From Sulfurovum sp. UBA4779 (GTDB lineage: Bacteria; Campylobacterota; Campylobacteria; Campylobacterales; Sulfurovaceae), in NCBI GenBank assembly GCA_002403155.1, contig DHHF01000006.1:195075-254469 (forward strand): a stretch of 59,395 bases of DNA, written 5' to 3'. Both the position numbers and the translations under genes were made by a program. Positions 41,925 to 50,702 of this stretch are shown piece by piece (the stretch's first letter is position 1; the number at the start of each line of letters is the position of its first letter). The notes beneath the pieces are model-generated. The model had not been told where the DNA came from. It worked only from the letters and a program-made list of their open reading frames with translations, and did not search any database.

Positions 41925-43373
41925 TTATTTTTTAATTAAATCTGCGCGGGGGTAAACAAAAACCGTATCCCTCTCCACTGCAATATTTTCTTTATCATCC
42001 ACCGCATACGCTCTGATTTTCAGAGGGACAGGAACATCTTTTCTCATATCGTTTGCAAGCATATGGGATGTTTTTAACACCACGACTTTTTTCCTTTTTT
42101 GTCCGGCAGCCAGCTCAAAAGGCTCTTTTGGCCTTTCGATCTCTATTTTGTCGTTACCTACGATTTCAAAGGTATAGGTATGCTTTTTGCTGTCTGTGTT
42201 GGCAAACAAGAAAAGATAATCATTCTCTACCGTTCCGTCATCGAGTATTTTATAAAGCCTGGTTGTTTTGTTGACATTCAACAGCATGTGCTCTTTTTTG
42301 CTTCCCATCGCAAAAAGCGCTACAAGTACCAACATCAGCACGACAAAATAAGCGATGACTTTGGGCCGCAGATAGTTGGTTTTCCCTTCATGTCTAAGCG
42401 TCTCTTTTTCGCTGGACCACTGCACCAAGCTCGGCTTGCCTAAAGCCCCCATGACTTGCGTACAGGCATCCACACACTCAAGACAGTTGATACATTCAAG
42501 CTGCAATCCTTTGCGGATATCGATATGGGTAGGGCACACCGTGACACAACTTTCACACGTGGTACACTCTGCCGCAGGCATCGTTGCTTGTAGCTCTTTT
42601 TGTTTTGTAAACAATTTTTTGCGATTTGGCCCTTGTCCTTGGTAGATTTCTCCGCCTCGGATGGGATCATAGACGGCCATGATCGTATCATCATCATACA
42701 GTACCGACTGTACCCTGCTGTAAGGACAGACATAAATACAAAAATCCTCTTTCATAAACACGATATCGGCAATCAAAAAACCGGCAATACTCAATAAAAA
42801 GCCCATGAGCATCATGTGCTCGCTTGGATTTTGGATATATTTAAAAAAATCTTCCGGAGGTACAAAATACCACAAAAAGTTGGCAGCTGCGATGAGCGAC
42901 AAAGCAGACCACAGCAAAACGGCAATGGTTTTTTTTACTTTGTTCTCTATTTTGCTCATATCGGGCTCTTGCTGTTTGTTTTTAATCCGTTTTCTCAGCC
43001 CCAAAAGCTTTGTTTCGATACCGTCTCTATAGATGACCCTGAAAATAGTCTGAGGACACGCCCAGCCGCACCATGCCCTTCCGCCTACGGCCGTAATCGC
43101 AAAGATCCCCAAAAACAAAAGCATGAGCAAAAACGGCATCAAATAAAGCTCTTGCATATCAAAAGCCACGCCTGCCAAATGCAATTTTTTCTGATCAAAA
43201 CTCAACAAAAAAAGGTGGTTGCCCCCGATTGTGATCCAAGGCATCGCAATAGCGACAACGGTTATCGCCGCGTATGCCCAATATCGCTTGATCCTGTAAG
43301 GTATCCATCCTTTTAGATACGCTTTTGCTTTGTTTTTCTTTGCTTCTTGCGTCTCGTCATTTAACTTTTCCAT
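41925..43373 (-). CDS. ccoG: cbb3 oxidase accessory protein CcoG (FixG/RdxA)
   Basis: The 482-residue membrane protein has several helices, polyferredoxin motifs CGWACPQTIFR and CVYVCPYSR-like CIYVCPYSRVQ, and CTTCESCVTVCPTHIDIRKG with CINCLECVDAC, then a C-terminal periplasmic Ig-like domain. CcoG reduces copper for delivery to cbb3-type cytochrome c oxidase during assembly. It lies between the recombinase-like regulator (15-base gap) and the SQR-like gene (11-base gap), which suggests a respiratory operon. Oxidase subunit genes are not in the window. Confidence 0.92.
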   Translation of the reverse strand: MEKLNDETQEAKKNKAKAYLKGWIPYRIKRYWAYAAITVVAIAMPWITIGGNHLFLLSFDQKKLHLAGVAFDMQELYLMPFLLMLLFLGIFAITAVGGRAWCGWACPQTIFRVIYRDGIETKLLGLRKRIKNKQQEPDMSKIENKVKKTIAVLLWSALSLIAAANFLWYFVPPEDFFKYIQNPSEHMMLMGFLLSIAGFLIADIVFMKEDFCIYVCPYSRVQSVLYDDDTIMAVYDPIRGGEIYQGQGPNRKKLFTKQKELQATMPAAECTTCESCVTVCPTHIDIRKGLQLECINCLECVDACTQVMGALGKPSLVQWSSEKETLRHEGKTNYLRPKVIAYFVVLMLVLVALFAMGSKKEHMLLNVNKTTRLYKILDDGTVENDYLFLFANTDSKKHTYTFEIVGNDKIEIERPKEPFELAAGQKRKKVVVLKTSHMLANDMRKDVPVPLKIRAYAVDDKENIAVERDTVFVYPRADLIKK

Positions 43374-43388
43374 TTGCTATACCTTTTT

Positions 43389-44045
43389 TTATTTTTCATG
43401 TACTTTTTCAAACGGGCACAACAGCACATTGTCTTTTTGTGTCATCTCTTCTTTCGGCCGATCGATTTCAATCCAAGAACCCTTGATGAACTCTTTGATA
43501 TTTCTTGACTCGATATAATCTTTCAAAGAACTTCGGCTTACGCCCAGTTCTCTTGCAATGGCGCTCACACTCAACCCCTCTTTTAAAAAGGTAATGACCT
43601 GTACTTGCAATTTATCGAATTTTGAGGGTGATTTGCTTCCTTTCGGGCGTCCGATTTGTCCTGTTTTGGCTTTTCTTGCTTCCCTGAGATCATTCAAGAG
43701 CGGAAATATTTCTATAAGCGGCGTCTCTTTGGTGATAACTGTTTTTGTATCTGCCACATATACAGTAATCTCTCTGCTCAACACACAGTTTATCAATTTA
43801 ACCAATTCTACTACACAATCAGACAAAACAGGCAACGTTTCTACGATCATGGCATCACCCGGCTCAAGCGAATGGATAAATGCCTCCAATTGTCGGCGGT
43901 CCTCTATGGAACGGTTTTTACTCGAATGCTCTACAATTTCCTTATCGATATGCAGGCCTTTCATTAATGAAAAAGAAAAAATACTTTGCAGCTGTTCAGA
44001 GACATGCTTGCCCTCAGGTGTATGTCTTAAATAGGCATATATCAT
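43389..44045 (-). CDS. serine-recombinase-derived DNA-binding protein, catalytically dead
   Basis: The 218-residue protein has the resolvase/invertase plan: N-terminal domain (MIYAYLRHTPEGKHVSEQLQ), DRRQLEAFIHSLEPGDAMIV, the linker IGRPKGSKSP and an HTH (LSVSAIARELGVSRSSLKDYI). The catalytic Ser of YxRVST is replaced (YLRHTP), and the DRLGRS arginines read ETLPVLSD. It therefore should bind DNA but not cut it. A C-terminal extension of about 35 residues contains one Cys. It is the first gene before ccoG and the SQR-like gene, so a regulatory role there is likely, not shown. Confidence 0.8.
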   Translation of the reverse strand: MIYAYLRHTPEGKHVSEQLQSIFSFSLMKGLHIDKEIVEHSSKNRSIEDRRQLEAFIHSLEPGDAMIVETLPVLSDCVVELVKLINCVLSREITVYVADTKTVITKETPLIEIFPLLNDLREARKAKTGQIGRPKGSKSPSKFDKLQVQVITFLKEGLSVSAIARELGVSRSSLKDYIESRNIKEFIKGSWIEIDRPKEEMTQKDNVLLCPFEKVHEK

Positions 44046-44172
44046 ATTACTCCTTTCTCATATACATAAATCATAACTTATTTGATGATTAAAGTCAACT
44101 ATTTTTATATATTTACGTCAAATATTTACTTTTGTCGTCATACATTTTTTTGATGAGTTTTCAAAATTATGC

Positions 44173-44178
44173 TAAAAT
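44173..44178 (+). promoter_or_regulatory. -10-like element for moaC
   Basis: TAAAAT in the context TATGCTAAAAT lies 22 bases before the GTG start at 44201 and is followed by AAGGAT. This shared element supports the GTG start over an upstream frame beginning at 44132. Confidence 0.45.
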
Positions 44179-44200
44179 ACAAAAAAAGCAAGGATATTGC

Positions 44201-44686
44201 GTGAACCTTACACATTTAGATGAACAAAACAAACCGAAAATGGTAGATGTATCCGAGAAAGACAACACATTGCGTGTTGCCACGGCAAGCGGCATTATTG
44301 AAGTAGGACAAGAAGCATACAACAGCGTCGTTGCCAATACGGCTAAAAAGGGGCCCGTCCTTCAAACTGCCGTAGTTGCGGCCATACAGGGCACCAAACA
44401 AACGAGCACTCTGATCCCCATGTGTCATCCTTTGATGCTCACCTCGGTAAAAACCGATATTGAAGAGCTCCCGCAGCTTCCCGGATTCAAGCTTACCGTG
44501 ACTGCCAAGCTCAACGGCCAAACCGGCGTAGAGATGGAAGCGCTTACCGGCGTGAGTGTGGGATTGCTTACCATCTACGATATGCTTAAAGCCATCGACA
44601 AAGGCATGGTTATCAGAAATATTCAGCTAGAACACAAATCCGGAGGAAAAAGCGGTGAATTTAAAAGAGAAACACCCCACAGATAA
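44201..44686 (+). CDS. moaC: cyclic pyranopterin monophosphate synthase MoaC
   Basis: From GTG 44201 (AAGGAT upstream) the 161-residue protein has KMVDVSEKDNTLRVA, the active-site TSTLIPMCHPLML and the closing GVEMEALTGVSVGLLTIYDMLKA. It forms cPMP, the first stable intermediate of molybdopterin, from the MoaA product. The C terminus (GGKSGEF) is family-typical. The downstream ybeD gene begins inside its last 32 bases. With moaD, moaE and moeA it covers most of the pathway in this window; moaA is not seen. Confidence 0.93.
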   Translation: MNLTHLDEQNKPKMVDVSEKDNTLRVATASGIIEVGQEAYNSVVANTAKKGPVLQTAVVAAIQGTKQTSTLIPMCHPLMLTSVKTDIEELPQLPGFKLTVTAKLNGQTGVEMEALTGVSVGLLTIYDMLKAIDKGMVIRNIQLEHKSGGKSGEFKRETPHR

Positions 44687-44927
44687 ACCGCAGATAGAAT
44701 ATCCCACGCGATGGGGGTTTAAACTCATCGGCCGGGACAAACAAAAGCTTCTTGCCTGCATCAAAGAAGTAATGGGCGAAAAGGAACATCTTTGCTCCAT
44801 GGGCAACGTATCCAAAACAGGCAAATTTCTCAGCTACAATGCCAGCTGCGAAGTCGAAAGCAAAGAAGAACGGGATCGGATATTCAAATATTTCCAAGAC
44901 CATAAAGATATAGACATGGTGATCTAA
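44655..44927 (+). CDS. YbeD/DUF493 family protein
   Basis: The 90-residue protein starts with GTG inside the 3' end of moaC (32-base overlap, different frame) and has the DUF493 core IEYPTRWGFKLIGRD, VMGEKEHLCSMGNVSKTGKFLSYNASCEV in family order. The fold is a small ferredoxin-like alpha/beta domain proposed to be regulatory; E. coli YbeD lies near lipoate genes. No specific role is indicated here. The overlap implies coupled translation with moaC. Confidence 0.8.
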   Translation: MNLKEKHPTDKPQIEYPTRWGFKLIGRDKQKLLACIKEVMGEKEHLCSMGNVSKTGKFLSYNASCEVESKEERDRIFKYFQDHKDIDMVI

Positions 44928-45070
44928 GGCTTCTTGCCTTTTAACTTAGAAATATCTTTTATACATTGATCTTATAAGCATTAAAAATAGTTTCATGATG
45001 AAAAATCATGCAATACAAAAGAAAACCAAAATGCCCGTCAATGATATCCGTTTTTAAAAAAGGATTTAAC

Positions 45071-45850
45071 GTGAATAAAATAGATATACTAAAACAGATC
45101 GCCAAAGAAGCCGGAGAGATAGCCAAAGAAGGCTACCATCGCAAAAAAGAAGTCTTTCACAAAGGAGTGGTGGATCTTGTTACCTCCTATGACATTCAAA
45201 TAGAAAACTTTTTGCTAAAGAAGCTCAAGGATCATTTCCCCGATTACCATCCGGTGGGCGAAGAGAGCTATGGCGGAAATTATCGCTACGATAAAGCGAT
45301 TTATATCGATCCTATCGACGGCACCACAAATTTTATTCACGGCATTCCCCATCTTGCAGTCTCTTTGGGCGTGTGGGAAGGCGGCGAACCCCGTCTTGCC
45401 GTAGTGTACAATCCGATCTTGGATGAAATGTTCTGGGCCCAAAAAGGAAAAGGCTCCTACCGCAACGACATCCCCATAAAAGTCAGCGCCCAAGAAATAC
45501 TTCAGCAGTCCCTCATTTTCACAGGTTTTCCTTATGCCAAAGTCAATCAAGGCGCCGAATACCGCTGGGTGATCAATACTCTGGCAAACCTTCTGCCTCA
45601 TATCAGAGATATTCGCCGCCTGGGGGCTGCCTCTCTTGATCTTTGTTATGTAGCAGCAGGCATAGCCGATGCATTTTACGAGATAGACCTTAAACCCTGG
45701 GATGTGGCAGCGGGTATTTTGATTTTGCTCGAAGCAGGAGGAAAAGTAACCAATGGCGGCGATCAGCCTTTCGGATTTCATGACAAAAGCATCGTTGCAA
45801 GCAATGGCAAAATCCATACCGCCCTGCTAGAATATTTAGAAAAAATTTAA
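45071..45850 (+). CDS. inositol monophosphatase family phosphatase
   Basis: From GTG 45071 (AAGGAT upstream) the 259-residue protein carries all three metal-binding motifs of the family: GEES, IDPIDGTTNFIHGIP and KPWDVAAGILILLEAGG. Relatives act on inositol-1-phosphate, fructose-1,6-bisphosphate or PAP (SuhB, CysQ). The sequence does not settle the substrate. It has no signal peptide and stands alone, convergent with lspA. Confidence 0.88.
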   Translation: MNKIDILKQIAKEAGEIAKEGYHRKKEVFHKGVVDLVTSYDIQIENFLLKKLKDHFPDYHPVGEESYGGNYRYDKAIYIDPIDGTTNFIHGIPHLAVSLGVWEGGEPRLAVVYNPILDEMFWAQKGKGSYRNDIPIKVSAQEILQQSLIFTGFPYAKVNQGAEYRWVINTLANLLPHIRDIRRLGAASLDLCYVAAGIADAFYEIDLKPWDVAAGILILLEAGGKVTNGGDQPFGFHDKSIVASNGKIHTALLEYLEKI

Positions 45851-45890
45851 ACGAATCCCATTGCTGCCATGCTGTTTGGCGATACAAATT

Positions 45891-46346
45891 TTATTGTGTA
45901 TTTTTGTCTTGAGGGAAAAAATAATGCTGTATGATTATCCACGCAACAGCCAGATCGATTGCCACGTCGGCATAATTGAACACTGCAAATTTAAAGCCGC
46001 AATGCCATGCAACATAATCTACCACCGCATCGTGCACAAAACGATCATACACATTCCCCAAGGCTCCCCCCACCAGCAAACCCAGCGGGAAAGCGTAGTG
46101 TTTGATGTATCCTTCCTTGATGACAACATAAGATATACCTGCGATCAAAAAAGACTGTATCCATTTGAGATAATCTCCCAAAAATTCAAACATAGAAAAA
46201 GCAACGCCCCGGTTAAAATGCAATTGCAGATCGATACATTTGCCCTCATGATCATAGCCGTTTAAAAAGATCGATTTTATAGCCTGATCAATGATGAAAG
46301 TGCCTGCAGCAACAAGAAAAAAGATCACAAAATGTCTTGTCCTCAA
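45891..46346 (-). CDS. lspA: lipoprotein signal peptidase
   Basis: The 151-residue protein has four membrane helices and the two catalytic Asp motifs of SPase II: GNVYDRFVHDAVVDYV and FNYADVAIDLAV. It removes the signal peptide from lipoproteins, including the two predicted in this window. The start is TTG overlapping the glmM stop codon by 4 bases, so the genes are translationally coupled, an order common in Campylobacterota. Confidence 0.92.
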   Translation of the reverse strand: MRTRHFVIFFLVAAGTFIIDQAIKSIFLNGYDHEGKCIDLQLHFNRGVAFSMFEFLGDYLKWIQSFLIAGISYVVIKEGYIKHYAFPLGLLVGGALGNVYDRFVHDAVVDYVAWHCGFKFAVFNYADVAIDLAVAWIIIQHYFFPQDKNTQ

Positions 46347-47680
46347 GCCAAAACCCCTTTAAAAAAAGCAACACACTCTTGCATCATCTCTTCAAGTTTT
46401 GCCTCATCTTTGCCTTCAAGCAGCAATCGAATTTTATTTTCCGTGCCCGAATACCTAAAAAGATGCCGCATATTGGCATTTTCTATTTTTTGTTTGAGTG
46501 CCTCCAGCCCCTCAATCTCCTCAAGCGGCCTTTTTTCGTCCACCAAAAGGTTCACAAGCTGCTGAGGATAAGATTCATACGGGTTAAAAGCCTCGCTTGC
46601 CGGTTTTCCGGTTTTTACCAAATAAGCCAATGCCTGAAGTGCACTGGAGATCCCATCACCGGTTTTTGCATAGTCCATGAAAATAATATGCCCGCTTTGT
46701 TCGCCGCCGAAATTAATTCCCTTTTCTTGCATCAATTCGACCACATGCTTGTCCCCGACATCGCTTCGATAGAGCTTTAAACCCCAAGAAGCAAGATATT
46801 CGTCCAACCCTTGATTGCTCATCACGGTTGCCACTACCCCTTCGCCTCTCAGCTTTCCTTCGGATTTCAGATGGGTTGCCAAAACGCCGATCAGCTTATC
46901 CCCGTCAATGATCTCCCCTTTTTCATCTACCATGACAAGCCTGTCCGCATCCCCATCCAGCGCCACGCCGATATCTGCGCGATATTCTACAACGGCTTTG
47001 GCCAACAGCTCAGGATGCATTGCACCGCATCCTTCGTTGATATTGAATCCGTTTGGCTTATCGCCGATCACAATGACATCCGCGCCAAGCTCTTGAAGAA
47101 TAGTCGGCCCCACGATATACCCTGCACCATTCGCACAATCAATCACCACACGCTTGCCTGAGAGCGTCATGGAGGTAGGAAAAGAGTTTTTTATATGGAC
47201 AATGTAACGGCCGATGACATCATCGATTCTTTTTGACTTTCCGATTTCCTTTCCCGTTGCCTGGGCTTTGAGGATCATTTCATCATTTTCATAGATTGCC
47301 TCTATCTTTTTCTCTTTGTCCTTATTGAGTTTATTGCCATGGGCATCAAAAAATTTAATGCCGTTGTCATAATAAGGATTATGGCTTGCAGAGATCATGA
47401 TGCCTGCATCACATCGCATATTTTCAGTTAAAAAAGCAATGGCCGGCGTAGGCATCGGCCCTATCTGGATGACATCGAACCCTACAGCCGTTAAACCCGA
47501 AACAATTGCATTTTCTATCATATAGCCGCTGCGTCTCGTATCTTTGCCTACCAAAATTTTATTTGTTTTTGCCGATGCTTTGAAGTAAATCCCTGTTGCC
47601 ATTGCCAAGCGCATCGCACTGACCGCAGTTATCTTCTTGCCTGCTTTGCCGCGTACGCCATCTGTTCCAAAAAGTGTCAC
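46343..47680 (-). CDS. glmM: phosphoglucosamine mutase
   Basis: The 445-residue protein starts LFGTDGVRGKAGK, has the phosphoserine loop GIMISASHNPYYDNGIKFF, the metal loop ALDGDADRLVMVD and the sugar-binding GGEQSGHIIF. The end block FRYSGTENKIRLLLEG binds phosphate. It makes glucosamine-1-phosphate for UDP-GlcNAc, which feeds peptidoglycan, lipid A and any HexNAc-containing glycan. It precedes lspA with a 4-base overlap. Confidence 0.95.
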   Translation of the reverse strand: MTLFGTDGVRGKAGKKITAVSAMRLAMATGIYFKASAKTNKILVGKDTRRSGYMIENAIVSGLTAVGFDVIQIGPMPTPAIAFLTENMRCDAGIMISASHNPYYDNGIKFFDAHGNKLNKDKEKKIEAIYENDEMILKAQATGKEIGKSKRIDDVIGRYIVHIKNSFPTSMTLSGKRVVIDCANGAGYIVGPTILQELGADVIVIGDKPNGFNINEGCGAMHPELLAKAVVEYRADIGVALDGDADRLVMVDEKGEIIDGDKLIGVLATHLKSEGKLRGEGVVATVMSNQGLDEYLASWGLKLYRSDVGDKHVVELMQEKGINFGGEQSGHIIFMDYAKTGDGISSALQALAYLVKTGKPASEAFNPYESYPQQLVNLLVDEKRPLEEIEGLEALKQKIENANMRHLFRYSGTENKIRLLLEGKDEAKLEEMMQECVAFFKGVLA

Positions 47681-47792
47681 TATAGTATCCTCAAATAAAA
47701 TTAGCTTAATTTTATCGCAAAATAGATTAATCTATCCGACGATAACGCGGCACTGTCCAAGACGAATTAATAAATCTTTAATGTTAGTTTTG

Positions 47793-47798
47793 CTATCA
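47793..47798 (+). promoter_or_regulatory. -10-like element for rpsT
   Basis: TATCAT, preceded by TTTTGC, lies about 85 bases before the rpsT start, leaving a leader long enough to hold the hairpin at 47824-47850. Confidence 0.4.
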
Positions 47799-47823
47799 TT
47801 CGCGCACTAATTTCACTCATCAT

Positions 47824-47850
47824 AAGAACGAACAGGGGTGTTTGGTTCTT
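47824..47850 (+). promoter_or_regulatory. leader hairpin upstream of rpsT
   Basis: AAGAAC pairs with GTTCTT, and the inner AACA can pair with TGTT, around a G-rich loop; an alternative pairing uses CGAAC with GTTCG downstream. It lies in the 5' leader of the S20 gene. S20 mRNA is autoregulated in E. coli, so a control role is possible. Confidence 0.4.
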
Positions 47851-47881
47851 AAGTTCGAGATATTTTTCAAAGGAATCTACG

Positions 47882-48151
47882 ATGGCACATCATAAGTCAG
47901 CAAAAAAACGTATTTTGCAAACTGCTGTAAAAACTGAAAGAAACAGATATTACAGAACCCGACTCAAAAACATTACAAAAGCGGTACATGAAGCAGTAGC
48001 AGCGGCAGATAAAGCAGCGGCAATGGAAGCATTTAAAACAGCAAACAGACAAATTCATTCATTTGTAAGCAAAGGTTTTCTAAAAAAACAAACCGCTTCC
48101 AGAAAAGTAAGTCGTCTTCATAAAATGGTAAATACTATCGAAGCTGCTTAA
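47882..48151 (+). CDS. rpsT: 30S ribosomal protein S20
   Basis: The 89-residue basic protein matches S20: HHKSAKKRILQTAVKTERNRYYR, FKTANRQIHSFVSKGFLKKQTASRKVSRL. It binds 16S rRNA early in 30S assembly. AAAGGA precedes the ATG. An 18-base palindrome, AAGCTGCTTAAGCAGCTT, covers its stop codon, and prfA follows 45 bases downstream; the two are probably co-transcribed. Confidence 0.96.
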   Translation: MAHHKSAKKRILQTAVKTERNRYYRTRLKNITKAVHEAVAAADKAAAMEAFKTANRQIHSFVSKGFLKKQTASRKVSRLHKMVNTIEAA

Positions 48152-48158
48152 GCAGCTT
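48141..48158. repeat. palindrome over the rpsT stop codon
   Basis: AAGCTGCTTAAGCAGCTT is a perfect 18-base palindrome spanning the end of rpsT. There is no T run after it, so it is not a standard terminator; it may modulate the rpsT-prfA ratio or stabilise the mRNA end. Confidence 0.45.
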
Positions 48159-48196
48159 TGTTACCTCTTCAAACCAAACCAACATAAAGAACGTTC

Positions 48197-49264
48197 ATGT
48201 TCAAAGACAAACTTCTACCTTTTATCAATAGATACAATGAAATTAGCAAACTTTTAAGCTCTCCGGATATCGCAAACGATATTGCAAGAATGACCGAGCT
48301 AAGCAAAGAGCAGTCAGGACTAAGCGAACTTGCAGAAAAAGCCAAACTGTATATCCAAACAGCCGATGCTATCGAAGAAAATAAAGAACTTTTAGCGGAT
48401 GCGGAACTGGGGGATCTGGCAAAAGAGGAACTCGGCCAGCTTGAGCCGATGCTTCCGGTTTTGGAAAATGAGATCAAAGTGCTGATGATTCCCAAAGACA
48501 AAAATGATGATAAAAATATTTTTCTTGAATTAAGAGCAGGAGCAGGCGGAGACGAAAGTGCTCTTTTTGTTGCCGATGTTTTCAAGATGTATATGCGCTA
48601 TGCCGAACAAATGGGCTGGAAAGTGGAAATCGTAAGTACCAACGAAGGCACGGCAGGAGGCTACAAAGAGCTTATTGCACAAATTAAAGGCAAAGGGGTT
48701 TACTCTCAGCTCAAATATGAAGCCGGCACACACCGCGTTCAAAGGGTGCCCGATACCGAAACGCAAGGGCGCGTGCATACTTCAGCCATCACGGTTGCCG
48801 TGATACCTGAAGTAGATGATATAGAGGTCGACATTAAACCCAATGAGATCAAAATGGATGTCTACCGTTCAAGCGGATGCGGAGGACAATCAGTCAACAC
48901 TACCGATTCTGCGGTACGCTTGACACATATCCCTACAGGAATAGTGGTAGCAATACAGGATGAAAAATCACAGCATAAAAACCGTGACAAAGCAATGAAA
49001 GTACTCAAGGCCCGGGTATACGAAGCACAAATGGAAAAACAGCTTGCCGAAACTTCAAACCAAAGAAAACTGCAAGTAGGCTCCGGTGACCGATCTGAAA
49101 AAATACGCACCTATAACTACCCTCAAAACAGATTGACAGACCATCGCATAGGCCTTACGCTTTATTCGCTTGACGATATCATGGACAACGGCAATCTCAA
49201 ACTTATTATTGATCCTCTGATGGCACATGCGCAGGCCGAAGCAATTCAAGAGGCAGGGCTCTGA
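48197..49264 (+). CDS. prfA: peptide chain release factor 1
   Basis: The 355-residue protein contains the universal GGQ motif in RSSGCGGQSVNTTDSAVRLTH, and the class I release-factor core LELRAGAGGDESALFVADVF and YEAGTHRVQRVP. It reads UAA and UAG and triggers peptide release. It follows rpsT, as in related genomes, and is followed by an unknown gene. Confidence 0.96.
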   Translation: MFKDKLLPFINRYNEISKLLSSPDIANDIARMTELSKEQSGLSELAEKAKLYIQTADAIEENKELLADAELGDLAKEELGQLEPMLPVLENEIKVLMIPKDKNDDKNIFLELRAGAGGDESALFVADVFKMYMRYAEQMGWKVEIVSTNEGTAGGYKELIAQIKGKGVYSQLKYEAGTHRVQRVPDTETQGRVHTSAITVAVIPEVDDIEVDIKPNEIKMDVYRSSGCGGQSVNTTDSAVRLTHIPTGIVVAIQDEKSQHKNRDKAMKVLKARVYEAQMEKQLAETSNQRKLQVGSGDRSEKIRTYNYPQNRLTDHRIGLTLYSLDDIMDNGNLKLIIDPLMAHAQAEAIQEAGL

Positions 49265-49306
49265 TCTTTTTGTCTTGTTGGCCATACTAAAAACTTCGGA
49301 GTATTG

Positions 49307-49771
49307 ATGCTGCAATTTAAACCTATTCAAAACGACAATGACCTCAAAGAAGTGATTAAATCCGCTTTTGATATGGATCTTAGTGTGGCCGGTTCCTGGG
49401 GCTATGTGCCTGATGAAGCAACCATCATAGAAAAAACTGAAAATATATCCATCGAAGAACTCCAATATACCATCGCATCCATGCGAACCTATATAGAAAT
49501 GAATATGACTCTGCCCAAACAAGAACGCTACGGCAGCATCAATTTAAATGAAACAGGGCGTATAGAAACCGAAAAAGACAACATGCTATGCTATGAAGTT
49601 GTTTATACGGTAAGCGCCATGCAAGAAGAGGCCTATGAGTCTTTTATCAATGAATACAAAGGGTGCTTTGGCAAAGAAGACTTTGACCTTGCATTACATT
49701 TTGAGAAAAGAAAAAACGCAACACTCACACGAGAGATAACATATTATTTTAAAATAAACAAAACACTTTAA
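49307..49771 (+). CDS. hypothetical protein
   Basis: From ATG 49307 (CGGAG upstream) this 154-residue protein starts LQFKPIQNDNDLKEVIKSAF. The sequence looks like a mixed alpha/beta soluble domain, ending in strands (TREITYYFKINKTL). I do not recognise it. No signal peptide or membrane helix is seen. It follows prfA on the same strand, and its stop codon overlaps the end of the convergent thioredoxin-like gene by 4 bases. Confidence 0.65.
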   Translation: MLQFKPIQNDNDLKEVIKSAFDMDLSVAGSWGYVPDEATIIEKTENISIEELQYTIASMRTYIEMNMTLPKQERYGSINLNETGRIETEKDNMLCYEVVYTVSAMQEEAYESFINEYKGCFGKEDFDLALHFEKRKNATLTREITYYFKINKTL

Positions 49772-50265
49772 TTATCTTCTTCAAACTCCAGCATATTCTC
49801 AAATGATTCAAAATCCATTTTTTTATAGCTGCCGCTGCTTACATAGTCCAATACTTTTGAAAATTGATCACTTTTTCTATATCCGACAAGGCCGTAAACA
49901 AGGCTATGATTTCCATCTATAAATACCACGGACGGGTACAATCCTATTTTTAATGATTTGGCAAATGCATGCTTGCTTCCGTTAAAATCACGATATGTGA
50001 CGTTGCCGCGGGAATTGATATTGACTATAGCCGTAATGAAATGCCGTTTTAATTTTGATTTGATATCAGGATGATCCAGGCTTTCATGCAGCATCCGCTC
50101 ACAATAACTGCACGCCTCTTTTTGGAAAAGCACAAAAACATGTTTTTGTGCTTTTCCTGCCCTCTCACTAAGCCGGTCAAGGTTGATATCTTCGGCTGCA
50201 TATATGGCTGAGATATTCATACCCAAAAAAAAGAATACAAAAAACATTCGTATACTTTTTATCAT
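49768..50265 (-). CDS. exported thioredoxin-fold protein (SoxW-like)
   Basis: From ATG 50265 the 165-residue protein has a signal peptide (SIRMFFVFFFLGMNISAIYA) and a thioredoxin fold with the active site EACSYCERML (CxxC) and the cis-Pro region GLYPSVVFIDG. Downstream of soxZ, such periplasmic thioredoxins (SoxW) keep the SoxY cysteine reduced. Two PglB-type sequons are present, DFNGS (Asn95) and DGNHS (Asn119). It is separated from soxZ by 100 bases with a hairpin, so may be a separate transcript. Confidence 0.78.
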   Translation of the reverse strand: MIKSIRMFFVFFFLGMNISAIYAAEDINLDRLSERAGKAQKHVFVLFQKEACSYCERMLHESLDHPDIKSKLKRHFITAIVNINSRGNVTYRDFNGSKHAFAKSLKIGLYPSVVFIDGNHSLVYGLVGYRKSDQFSKVLDYVSSGSYKKMDFESFENMLEFEEDN

Positions 50266-50334
50266 CTCTGCCTCTTGCACTCAAAAATCTCCTCTGCGCT
50301 TTGTAAAGCCCATAAGACATTTTTATTGATGCTC

Positions 50335-50351
50335 TTCCCCGAAACGGGGAA
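50335..50351 (-). terminator. hairpin after soxZ
   Basis: TTCCCCG-AAA-CGGGGAA forms a tight 7-base-pair stem 15 bases beyond the soxZ stop codon. The following minus-strand sequence has no continuous T run, so it may weaken rather than end transcription into the thioredoxin-like gene. Confidence 0.45.
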
Positions 50352-50365
50352 ATAAAAGCAAAGAG

Positions 50366-50665
50366 CTATTTGATCTCTTTGCTGTCTGTTTCGGTATTGC
50401 CCTTTAGGTCAACCCAAGTCACTTCAAGCTTATCTCCCGGTTTTGCCGCAGATGCTTTAAATGCGAATTGAAACAGCGGGTCTTTCGATAAAAACTGGCT
50501 TGTCGATGCATCATACACCACTTTATCATTGACTTTTGCACTGATATGCGTAATAAAATTTGCTTCCGTACCTTTCTTTTTAGCCTGATCATAGGTCAAC
50601 ATATCGTGCTTTGCCATAACCTTCACTTGAACTACATCACCTTTTATTTTTGCTTTTATTCTCAT
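50366..50665 (-). CDS. soxZ: thiosulfate-oxidation carrier complex protein SoxZ
   Basis: The 99-residue protein matches SoxZ: RIKAKIKGDVVQVKVMAKHDM, NFITHISAKVNDKVVYDA and the Ig-like end DKLEVTWVDLKGNTETDS. It pairs with SoxY to carry sulfur intermediates in the periplasm during thiosulfate oxidation. It has no signal peptide of its own, since it is exported bound to SoxY. It follows soxY by 37 bases. Confidence 0.93.
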   Translation of the reverse strand: MRIKAKIKGDVVQVKVMAKHDMLTYDQAKKKGTEANFITHISAKVNDKVVYDASTSQFLSKDPLFQFAFKASAAKPGDKLEVTWVDLKGNTETDSKEIK

Positions 50666-50702
50666 TTGTATTCCTTTATTTATCGTCTATGAGGAGAAAG
50701 GA

